The position numbers and the translations under genes are program-made. The notes under the pieces are model-generated. The model had not been told where the DNA came from, did not search any database, and saw only the letters and a list, made by a program, of their open reading frames with translations. A stretch of DNA of 64,000 nt, taken from the NCBI GenBank assembly GCA_030685235.1, contig MU839111.1, forward strand, positions 1 through 64,000, written 5' to 3'. Below, piece after piece: positions 33,931 through 44,288 of this stretch. Numbering within the stretch: the stretch's first letter is position 1; the number at the start of each line of letters is the position of its first letter. The stretch comes from Copromyces sp. CBS 386.78 (taxonomy: Eukaryota > Ascomycota > Sordariomycetes > Sordariales > Sordariaceae).

Positions 33931-34523
33931 CGGAAAGGTTAGCTGGGTAGACTAAAAATGATCGCTGGGTAGACTAAACCCACTTTTATCGCTGAGTAAG
34001 CTGCGCAGCCGCCCAGCCGCGCCAGCATACCGTGTGCATCGCTGCCCAACCTCGTCGTCGCGCATTCTGTTAACGATCGTTAGCCATACTGCGCAATTGA
34101 ATAAAGCTATCGCGAGACCTTATCTACCATTGCGCAATAGTTTTGAGCGATTATCTCGTTGTCTTTATTGTTTTTCGTGGAGTGTTTTCGAGCTCGCTGT
34201 GTTGTGCTGTGTCGCCATACCCGCCTGCAAATCGCGTGAATCAGGGTGGGTACGTGCATTCTGGCCAGCAAGTGCAGCGACCAGTGTAACCGCCAGTGCA
34301 ATAGCAGGGACAGCAATTGCAATAGCAGGAACCGTATCAACCCTCTCAGCAGTAGATAATTGACTGGATTGATGACTCTGAATAGCTTCACGTGAAAGAG
34401 CGACGTAGATTTGGTGATGCACACGGTAGGCGGTTGCGCTGGGCGGCTGGGCGGCTTACTCAGCGTAAAAGTGGGTTTAGTCTACCCAGCGATCATTTTT
34501 AGTCTACCCACCTAACCTTTTCG
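33931..34523. mobile_element. MITE B: 593-bp element with 110-bp TIRs and 9-10-bp target duplication
   Basis: Left arm 33931-34041 and right arm 34413-34523 are inverted repeats of about 110 bp with few mismatches. They start CGGAAAGGTTAGCTGGG and CGAAAAGGTTAGGTGGG (right arm read on the minus strand). AAATGTACG flanks both sides (33922-33930 and 34524-34532), and the next base C is shared too, giving a 9-10-bp target duplication. Long arms and a 9-10-bp duplication point to the Mutator-like (MULE) class. Each arm also contains a subterminal repeat, GGGTAGACTAAA twice. There is no transposase gene inside. Confidence 0.85.
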
Positions 34524-34601
34524 AAATGTACGCTAGCAGGGCTGACTTGTTCCTTTACGGGCTGTAGATACGAATCATAGGACAGTTGGCGGGAGTCTGT
34601 A

Positions 34602-34895
34602 TCCAGGTCCGAACAGTTACCCGTTTTGGACAGAAAATATCCGTGCACCCCTAAGGTCACAAGTCACTCCAACACTCTTCTCACAGCGAATGCCAGGCTG
34701 AAATGCTCCTTTTCGCACCTACTCTGGCCACAAAAGGGGCTTTTTTGGGTGAAATTCCGGATCCAAACCTGGACAAACAAGAATCATTGCATATTTACGT
34801 CGGGATCAATTTGAATACTGAGTTTTGAAGTTTTTTCAGTGTACAAGGCGCTCTGACCACTTTCTGTCCAAAACGGGTAACTGTTCGGACCTGGA
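34602..34895. mobile_element. MITE C: 294-bp TA-flanked element with perfect 35-bp TIRs
   Basis: Left end 34602-34636 and right end 34861-34895 are perfect 35-bp inverted repeats beginning TCCAGGTCCGAACAGTTACC. TA lies on both sides (34600-34601 and 34896-34897). The 224-bp interior has no coding capacity. A TA target and perfect ends suggest a recent Tc1/mariner-class MITE, different in sequence from MITE A. Confidence 0.85.
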
Positions 34896-37800
34896 TAACG
34901 ACCACCCAGTGGGCAGGTACCAAGCGGCAGTTACTACTCCAGATAACCGCCAAACATACCTCTACGTTCTAACGGTCCCGGCGCGTAGTGCATCACCAAT
35001 GGTTATACAAGCAGCCGTGCATTTTCAAGGGTGCGTTAGATTGCGAGAGCGTCGCAAGGCAAACAAGCGGAGATGGTATCCTCAATAATACCTCGAGTTC
35101 CTCTCGCCCGCTGCTTTGACTGTATACAATGTAGGTTGGCTGCTCCATATATGCGTACCTAAGGTAGGTAGGGTAGAAGTACCTTTGCGTAGATGGATAT
35201 TCCTCCTACCTCTCTTCCTTCCTCCTTACGCTGAACAACCAACATACACTGGTCACCATCCTCGCCGGCGAATATGGACCATGATCGTACTTCGTTCGAG
35301 TGGTCTGACCGCGATTTTTCTAACTCCACGTGTCAGTTTGTAAACGAAAAAGCGGCTATAGTCACCAAGTTACGAACCAAAGAAGTAAGTGTTCCCCATG
35401 ACGATCTATTTATCCAAGCCCTGGTATTCTGACGATGCATAACAGGGGCACTAGGTTTGAGATTAAGAGTCTGACAACTAAAGAAGACTGGAAGACCTGG
35501 TTCAAAGATGTAAACAAGTCTCAATAAATCTCCCTAGCCTAACTTTAAATGAACAAACCCCCAATATTCCATTTGTTCCTTCAGCTGACACAATGCCCCA
35601 ATCAGGCTGTCAAAGACTTTCTCCCATCATCTGCCCAGCCTGGTTCTGGGATATGTGCAGTATAAGAAACTGATGATTCTTTCTTCGTCTCTCGGCTCGT
35701 CTGTTCCTTTCCTGAACTCCACCGATCGGAGTCAGAAATGTCAGCCAGTATTTTATTGACAGCACCACCTCGATAGCATCCTGGGCCGGGTTAGCCCGGT
35801 GTTCGACGACGACGATGACGACGGTGCAAATACACAATCACCGATATCCTACCTCCCTTTCGACGACACTGCATGTGATATACTCTCACAACTTGTACAT
35901 GAGTTTCACCTCCACCCACGCATCACCAGGACAATTGGTAGATTAAGTTGCTACTTCTCTGCTCAGCGCCACCATTGTGACGAAGATTACCTTCGAGAAG
36001 GTAGCATGGGAACCAGACCGACGATAAGTGAGATCAAGCATATTGCTACTAATTTGTGGTTTGTGTGGCTCGCCTCATGATCGCGGACAAGCAGGAAAAG
36101 CATGGGGAGCTTTTTGTACCGTCGAGTGCTCTTTCCATTTGGAAAACCTTTCGAATAACTCGGATCCCGATGTCATGCCTCTCTCCTATTGCACCTGGTT
36201 GAACTGATAACGCAGAGTGTCTTCCAGAAGGAATCGATCCAGATCGGTAACTGCGTGCACTTTGGTCCAAGTCTGACGTCCCCATGTGTTCATGTTACCC
36301 TTCTCCTGCTTTCTCCCAGCCCCGATGTCCGTCCCTGGAGGATGCAACCACGAAACCCGGTTAAACAACAAGATGATGTCTCCGGTAAAATCACCACTGG
36401 CAACTTTGACGCTGTCGATAAGGCCGGTGGCAGTGTTGCGCTGGGTTGGGCTGATGGCCCATCATCGAGACCAGTCACATCTTCAATCTAAAAACTGGAT
36501 CCCCGAGTCTTGATACCAACCCCAACGGCTCTGCGTCAGCATCAGGTGAGCGAAGCCAAGAAATCTCCATCATGAAGATTCGTCAACAAAAGACTAGACC
36601 TGACCAGCAGCTTCCAGATCGTCGTTCTGGGCAATATGCCTTCGCATCCCGCTGGCCGTCCGGAAATATCTTATTTTCCCAGGAATCCGAACAACCCCGA
36701 CCGGGAATGACTCCAAGGCACTATTTATACATTTGCTCCATCCTAAGCGTTGTTTTGGTGATAACTTCATCAATATCTCATTGAGAGACGAATGCAGACT
36801 GACGGTAGTGCTTGGGGTGAGTATCCTGCTTGACCCTTCAGCGCCAACACAAGACACTCATTCATCAACACCAACACTCAACCCTTGCCCACCTCAGGGT
36901 AGTCTCATATCAAACTCTCAATGTGAAAATCACCCGAGTTAAAAGTTTGACTTTAACCACGAACCCAAGCGCGGGAAGCACTCAAAAGTTTAAGGGGCGA
37001 CCAGCAAGCAAGACGGCATGCATTCTTTACCCCATGGGAAACCCCAGCACCCCAAATGATACTTGCTTTGTATGAGCTTCAGTCTCCACGTTTCCGAACT
37101 GTGACGAAAGTTGGTTCGGTCTGCATGTACGTCACTTCGAAGCATCTTCTTTCAGCCTCTGCCGCTGTGGTATTGATTTGAGATACATACTACAGGGGTG
37201 GGAACATGGTGGTGACATGGTAAATGCGGGTGGCGCCCTGTAGATTGTCTTTCCACCAGGAAAAGAACATATGAGCAGGCATGACCTTCCTGCTTGAGTT
37301 CAACAGACATCGTGGGAGTGGCTAGTGGAACCTGGTATGTATAGCAATATACCAGGCGTGGCCACTATTTATCCGGTTGGAGGCTCCTTTCACCCGCTCC
37401 AGACATCTTCCTTCTTGTCTGTCAGTTCGGCAAACCACAAATGACCCTGGTCAGTCTCATAGTCTAGGTTGTTTCTGTATGTTTCATTCTTGTCAACTGG
37501 CCTTGGCTTCCACTTTCCACCCAAAACGAAACGGCGGCATGACCATAAAGGCGAACCACCCCCATCCATCATTTAAAGGACGACCACAAAACAGAAACAT
37601 ACCTGGTAGCCCGGAGGAACGGCAATTGTCGACGAATCCGGCAGTGGCTACAATAACGTTTGGACCGCCTGTAGACCAATCACTTATATTATACCCAAAT
37701 GAGAAGAAGACCTTCGGCCTTGTTTCTGTAGCATCGGCAGTTCGAGCCTGAAATCATCCTACGTCTTGGTAGGAAACGTCGTCAACCTGGTCGCGGCTGG

Positions 37801-38086
37801 CCACGGTTTGATTATGATGTTGTGGTGTTGAGGGAGAGAAGCCGGCTGGTGGAAAAATGGGAATGGGAGAAAGGCGATCGGTGCTCATGTATAAGTGCGT
37901 CGTGCGACATCACGATCCTCCCTCGTCCTCTTTGCTCTTGCTTCTGTCTTGATATCTTGTCTTCAGCAGCAACAAGCCAGTCCTGTTTCTTTCCAGAGCT
38001 GCTTTTCATCCTCAACAACAGTCGCCTCACCACCGAACACCCATCCCGACACTCAGGTTGTGTTGAAAGAGAAAAAGAAAGACAAG
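34896..38086. other. Long intergenic region, no gene recognised
   Basis: 3.2 kb with only short open frames without motifs. AGGTAGGTA-type repeats appear near 35155-35175, a pattern common in sordarialean intergenic DNA. A small hairpin (CCTGGTAT paired with ATACCAGG) lies at 37332-37357. The final 200 bases form the promoter and leader of the DUF1996 gene. Decayed genes cannot be ruled out between 35.6 and 36.5 kb. Confidence 0.5.
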
Positions 38087-39480
38087 ATGCAGTCGTGGGC
38101 AACCATCGCCGCCGGCCTAGCGCTGCTAGCAAACGGTGCTGTCGCCCAAAACATGTTGCGCTTCGCCTGCTCTCAGCTGGTCGTCGACCGCGTCGACCCC
38201 CTCGTCAACCCGGGCCTCCGCTACACGCCCCATCTGCACCAGATTGTCGGCGGTAACTCGTTCAACCTGACCATGGACCCGGACTCGCACGACTTGGCCG
38301 GCCCGTCGACCTGCTTCGCCCAGGATCTGATCATCTGTCCAACTACTGGACGGCCGTCATGTTCTTCAAGGCTAAGAACGGTAGCTACCACCGCGTGCCC
38401 CAGGTCGGTAACGGCGGTCCTCAGGGCGCACTCATCAACAAGGGTGGTCTTGATGTGTATTATATCCCTAGCGGCAAGGTTACTGCTTTTAAGCCGGTGA
38501 GTGCAATCTTTCTCAACACCATGAAAACCCCAAGTTGCTAATAATGAGTCTAGGGCTTCCGCATGCTCGCTGGTAACGCCGCGAATACCGACCCCAAGAA
38601 GGTTTCCTCCGGCAACATCTGCCACCGCTGCTGGACCTCGACAAACGAGGGTAACTTTGTCGGTGGTGCTCCTTGCACCGGTTCCGACACCGTCGATATT
38701 CCTCAAGATACCAAGTGCAAGATGATCCGCCAGACCATCATTTTCCCGACGTATGATTTCCCATCTCTCCCCTCACCCATGAAGGTTCCCTCATGGATAC
38801 TAATCGGTCCGTGATGAAAACAGCTGCTGGGACGGCAAGAACCTCGACTCCCCCGACCACAAGTCTCACGTCACCTACAGCGGAACCGGCGCCACCGGCG
38901 GTGGTTCCTGCCCTTCCTCGCATCCTGTCAAGCTGCCGCAGATCATGTACGAGCTCATGTGGAACGTGTCGAGCTTCGCCAACGACAAGAGCATCTGGCC
39001 TGATTCGGGTCCTGCACTCGTGTACAGCATGAACCTTGGGTATGTTTTTTTCCCCTTCTTTCCATGCCTCTTTCCCCCCCCCCCTCCCCTATGAGCTAGT
39101 GTAAGGGAAAGAATTGTTATAAGGGAAGTAGAGGCTGACATGGTGAAAACAAAAAAACAGTGGCGCCGCCGCCCACGGTGATTACGTCTTCGGCTGGAAG
39201 GGCGACTCCCTCCAAAAGGCCATGGATAAGGGTTGCAACCTCAACAAGGACTGCCCGTCTGCTGGTCTGACTGCTCAGACTCCGGCTCAGTATAATGCTT
39301 GCACTATCAAGCAGCAGGCTCCCGAGCCTGTCGATGGATGTACGTATTTTTTTATATTTTTTTTTCCCTTTTCCCCTTTTCCCACATGATTCCTATGATA
39401 AGGAGACCAGGAATACTGACAAATGACGAAAAACAGGGCTCAAGGCTATGCCAATGGGTGAAATGGCCATCAAGGCCTAA
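38087..39480 (+). pseudogene. Secreted DUF1996 protein, five exons, with frame break in exon 1
   Basis: Exons 38087-38496, 38554-38750, 38824-39039, 39161-39339, 39437-39480. A signal peptide (MQSWATIAAGLALLANGAVA) is followed by the DUF1996 signature: RFACSQLVVDRVDPLVNPG, PHLHQIVGGN, then SNYWTAVMFFKAKNGSY, GFRMLAGN, FPTCWDGKNLDSPDH, and HGDYVFGWKGDSLQ. The domain is common in secreted fungal proteins of unknown function. The five exons total 1046 bases, not a multiple of three. The frame shifts at about 38324-38338: the first frame reads FAQDLII, the second SDHLSNYWT. Losing one unit of a TCTG tandem would explain it. The paired Cys motif CTTC usual just before this point is reduced to a single Cys, so a second small deletion is likely. 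It is a pseudogene unless the reading is a sequence error. Confidence 0.82.
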
Positions 39481-40655
39481 GCTGGCCAGTCATTTTCCTA
39501 AAACGCAATCACGGAAGAAGGAAGGAAATCTGGGCTCTCTCATTCTTCGTCAACTTGTTCGGTAGGCAGGTATAGCTCGTGTAACCCGTACAGTAGAGGA
39601 GCTATTACCAACCTTACCTTGCCTTGCCTCTCTGTTCCCTGTCCCCAGTTTCCTGTTTTGTCGATTGGCGTGTATCTGTCAAATTTGAGAAGTTTCGTCC
39701 ATATTAGCATTTCTTCCATGATTCCATCCCTATCTATTCTCGCACATACATCTATCCCCGGAAAAAAAAAATTGTTGTACTTACTTCGTTTCTGATAATG
39801 CCAAGCCCCCCGGGTTCATTAGTCAGACTGGCCGCCTGACCTGAATTCGCGAAACAGCATTTCGGTATATAGTAGGCTGTGGATTTTGCCTAAAAGTGTT
39901 AGAACGTCGATCCCAGCATGCACTCAGCCATGAGGAAGTGGCAGTTGTCGTCGATCTCATGGCTTTCTGCATTGTTGGGACCTAGCACGATCCACTAGTG
40001 AAAGGCCCGATTTGGTGGATAGGAGACGCCAGAGTACTCACAGAGTGTCCAAACATGACCCCAAGCCAACGCATGGCATACAAATCAGTTGAAAACGCAA
40101 CAAAATTTGAAGATGCAAAATATAACTGTATTCTCTTCTTATCCGTAATGACATGACCCATCTCGTGCTTCCTCGTATCATCATCACACTCATCAACACT
40201 TTCTCCCTCGTCCTGTCTGTCTGTCTTTCTCCAAACGACCTTCTGCGGATCGTCTTGTACGCCATCAAACCCGCCCCAAAAGATAATCCCACATGATGAC
40301 GAGAAAAGCAATTTTGAAACACATGCTACATGAATGAACGCAACCAACGGTTTTCATGAGAGTCAATGCTTTTATAGGTAAGCAACAAAAAAAAGAGAAG
40401 AAAAAGAAAAAGAATGCCAAGAATGCCCCGTGAATGCCGTTGAACTCCCCAGAAATTTTGACCATTGAATGAGTAGGCGATCGCTGTGTAGACGAAACAA
40501 AACAGTTGGTGGGCTTCGTTATACAATCATGCTCGCCCATAAACTGCCCCAAAACTTTTGAACAGTGCTGAGCTTGACTAATCGGCCATTGCTCTCTAGG
40601 GTATTCTTCATCGCCAAATTAAAACAAATTGAGACATTCGGTGTCTGGTGATCGT
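39481..40655. other. Convergent intergenic region
   Basis: This 1.2-kb interval separates the 3' ends of the DUF1996 gene (+) and the antiporter gene (-). A-rich tracts occur near 39762-39770 and 40385-40410. No coding signal or repeat pair was recognised. Confidence 0.55.
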
Positions 40656-43600
40656 TCAGTAAGCGACACCACCAGTACCTCGCCCAACGGTCTTATAGTT
40701 GTAGCTCATGTACTGTCCATCATCTCCCAGGGTATCGAAACGGCTGATACCGGCGTCGGATTTCTCGAGCCCGGTGCTGTAGCCGCTAAAGTAGTAGCCA
40801 ATGACAACGACAAGGTAGCTCAGAAGCAAAATGCTACCCTTGAAGTAGTTGCTCTTCCCTTCGCCATACATATAACTCAAAAGGAAGACACACAGGATGA
40901 CTGTGACCATATCCCACTGCGGGAAGAGGAGGCTGAAGGTATAGCGCGCCATATCTGCGACCGGTACGTCAGCAGGATAGATGGCAGAGAATAGCACGAG
41001 TGCCGGAATCTGCAATAGGCAGACTTGCAAGGCATATGCTGAACCGATCTCCATGGAGAGCGCAATATTGCCATTCATAGCAAAGGAGATGGCGTTCTGA
41101 TTAGGTACAAGTTAGCATCGTTTCTTTGAAAACGGCAGCTGGATCAAAACTTACCAAGAACTCAGTGGTATTGGGAACAAGGGCAAACAGCGTGATACCG
41201 AGGAACTTCTCGTCGATCTCAAAACTCTCAAGAACCACATCCACAGTGTCCACTAGGATCTCGGCAATCATAGCGTAGAGAACAGTGGCTCCCATGAGAA
41301 TGATAGAACTCTTGAGACGGCTCCAGTTCGGCGCATCGTGACCACCTCCTGCGTGTGCAGCAGTAGTAGACTCGCCGCCAACCTCCTCGGAATCCGGGAA
41401 AGTGGCAGTACGGATCAAGCCATGGCGGCTTGCCGGAGCAGATGGTTGCTGACCTGTTATCGAGGAGCCTCTTTCGAGGTGCGAAGTACGTCTTTGGCTG
41501 GAATAGTTCCTGGCTGCTACGGTGGCGGCGGTAGCTGCAATCTCAGCGACCTGGTGCACTAGATTGTTATTCTCGGCATCAGTGAAGCCGGGAATGTTGA
41601 GGATGGTCGCCGAATGCTGACTGTCGGTACCACCATATCCAGTTGATTTAGGAGGGACCATATGGGGAGTGCCGTTAGTCCTGATAGTCCCTGAGATGGA
41701 TGAACCTGGCCGCTGCTGCTCGTCAGAGGGGCCCTGGTGACCAACTTGGCGAAGGGATTGACCGAGAATGCGCTTATAGAGATGCGAGTCACGAACGTCA
41801 GCACCTGTGGTGTCACCGAGCGAGGTATGCACCGCTGAAGGCCGAGCACTGTTGCGGGCTGCGTTATCCTCGTGCTTCTTCTCATCCGCATCGGTATTCC
41901 AGATAACGGCGGCATGGGTGCGAAGCGTAAACCAAAGGCCAATGATATATGACAAGAACAGCATGCCAGCGGCGATGTAGCAGTAGGGACGGACTGCCTC
42001 GAGATAAAACCGGTCATTCATAGCAGGAGTCTGTGAGAAATAACAGCGACGGCAATCTCTCACTGAGCCCCTGGCATGATCAAAGTTGATACAATCCTGG
42101 CAGGTAAGCTCGTGGGTTCCGTAAATCTGATAGAACAAAGTCGGACCAAAGGCGCCAATGACGGCGAATAGCAGCATGGTTGATGTCACACCGGCCGATT
42201 TGGCGTTGAAGCGCTGTGTTTTGCGCTTAATGGCGCCACAGCACATGGAGAGACCCGGAAGGAAAAGAATACCGGCGAAAATGCTCCCCACAATGCTTCC
42301 TTCGACCAGCTGCCCTTTGCCCTGCTGCAGAGCAACGCAGTAAAGGAAGACCTCCACAATGGTTGAGAAGAATGCGTTGATGGCAGCACCGAAGCCCATC
42401 GACGACTGAGCAGAGATGGAAGCAACGGCTTGGCCGATGAAGTAAGCAAGAGGGATGATGGAGAAGAGGCCAGCGACGAACAAAAAGGCGGGCGAGGTAA
42501 GGAAGTTGTCGATCTCCAACATCCGTTCAAGGACAATCCAGTCAAAGATGACGAGCATGACGATGGCCATCAGATTAACCAGGAAAATGTTGGTCCCGTC
42601 GATGGTATACTTCCAGTACTTTATACCGACAGCACGATACGTGCAAACGAGGATGGAAGAGTGCGGCGTGGTGGAGGCCCGGGCAGTCGAGATATCGGAT
42701 TCGAACCACAGGGCCAGAGGATGGCGTCGAAGATGGTCGATGAGAAGCATAGTGACCTTGCCCATGGGAATCCAGAACACCAGGAACCAACAGATTGCCG
42801 ATACAATGAAGAGCGAGGGCATGATCAGGGTGTAGAAGAAGAGGAAGTAGATGACGCGCCCAACATTCCATTGACCACGACCGAACAGTCTTCTCTTCAT
42901 GCGAGGAAGGTCAGGATCGGAAACATGGCCACGACCGCGGCCGAGCAGGCTCTCCGTCTCGTCGAGTTCCGAGTCCAGACTCCGGCGGGAGTGGCCAATA
43001 ATCGACCGGTCTCGATCGGGGCCAAAGAATAGGCGGCCATCCTCGAGGTCACCACTCTGCCATTGCTCGTACTCGCTGATGCTTCTGCCTTCGCCCTGGT
43101 CCTCGTCCAGATAGGCATCCTGTTGCTCCAAGCGGATGAACTTGCCGAATGGATAGAACAGGTAACCACCAAGACCCCAGAGGACTCGTCCGTACTCTCT
43201 ACCACTAGGAGCGGCGGCAAAGATGAAGCAGACAATGGCACCCGTGTAAGCAACGATGGACATCCACCAGCCAAAGGCCAAGGTCCACATGATGTTAAAG
43301 AACAGCAGCCATCGACTGACATGCCCTCCAGGTGAGGAGTGGATATCTCCCTCGGCCGTCTTTTGGACCGAACGGTCCTTTTTGTACAAGGCAGGCTTCC
43401 ATAGCCTGATGCCGAAGGGGTGTGTCTCGTTGATTGCCTGCTGGCGGTCCTTCAGCGTGAAGCTTTCGGCGTCACTGATATCACCATCATCGTCCTCGAC
43501 CGGGGTCTCGCCCTCGGCACTGTCTTCTTCGGTTGGAGGAGGCAGATCGACTTCCTCTTCCTGGGCCGGAGTGGCCACTTCTTCGATGACATCCGGGGGT

Positions 43601-44288
43601 TCTCGATCCCGGCTATCGTTTGCTCCATCTTCATCCAAAACCGAGTGTACTCGGGACAAGGGAGCAGGAGGTAGGTTTCGCCTGCGGGCTGTAGAGCCAC
43701 TGTAGCTCTTCTGGCGCTCAGCAGCATCACGCTCGACTTCGGTGATGTCGTCATCGACGGAGAAGACCTCACCCCGATGGGGGGCCTGGGCATTGGACGA
43801 AGTGCGTCGTGTCATTGGGGGCTTGCGAGGCCGTGGTCGTCCGCGATCGGGACCTAGCATGGGCGAACGGGGGATGGCGGATTGGGATGCTCGGGAAACG
43901 GCACGTTCACGCTCCGAGGGTGCGATGGAGGGCGCGCCCTCCGCATTGGCCACGTTGGCGGCGGTAGGGCTGTTGACGACACCTATATATGCGCATGATA
44001 TGGTCAGCGAGGGTACGATACATCCAAGAAAGTCCAAGAATGCCCAAGGATGCCAAGCTGGGCAGTGGGGGGAAGATCGCAGAAGGAGTACCCACCAGGA
44101 AGGCCGGTAGGGTCTGCCAACCTCCGCACAGTGTCGGTGGGCTGGAAGCTGGTATTCGGAGGGTTCATGCCGGCATCGTCATGTCGGGCTCCGGAGGTGT
44201 TGATGGGATCCAGGCGCGAACTTCGGCGCGTGTTGGTCGGGGACGGATCAGGACGGTCTTCGTCGCCCGCCTGGGAGGGAGGACCCAT
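40656..44288 (-). CDS. Vacuolar monovalent cation/H+ antiporter, Vnx1-like (CaCA superfamily)
   Basis: Exons 44288-44096, 43982-41155 and 41096-40656 join in frame to 1153 aa. The N-terminal about 285 residues are polar and disordered with basic (RGRPRPRKPP) and acidic (EEEVDLPPPTEED) blocks. From about residue 290 on there are many membrane helices. The C-terminal half has the CaCA-type segments FFSTIVEVFLYCVAL and LVPNTTEFLNAISFAMNGNIALS, the latter formed across the last intron and corresponding to the alpha repeat with its Asn and Glu residues. Size and the extra N-terminal membrane part match yeast Vnx1, a low-affinity Na/K-H+ exchanger of the vacuole, rather than the short Ca-specific Vcx1/CAX. 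A loop with two CxxC pairs (42045-42106) lies mid-domain. Ion preference is inferred from the subfamily. Confidence 0.9.

Noticed and set aside
42690..42705. B-box-like GGTTCGAATCC on the minus strand
   Set aside because: It lies inside the coding sequence of the antiporter in frame and has no tRNA context.
42430..43032. 200-aa plus-strand open frame
   Set aside because: Antisense to the antiporter exon; charged and motif-free.
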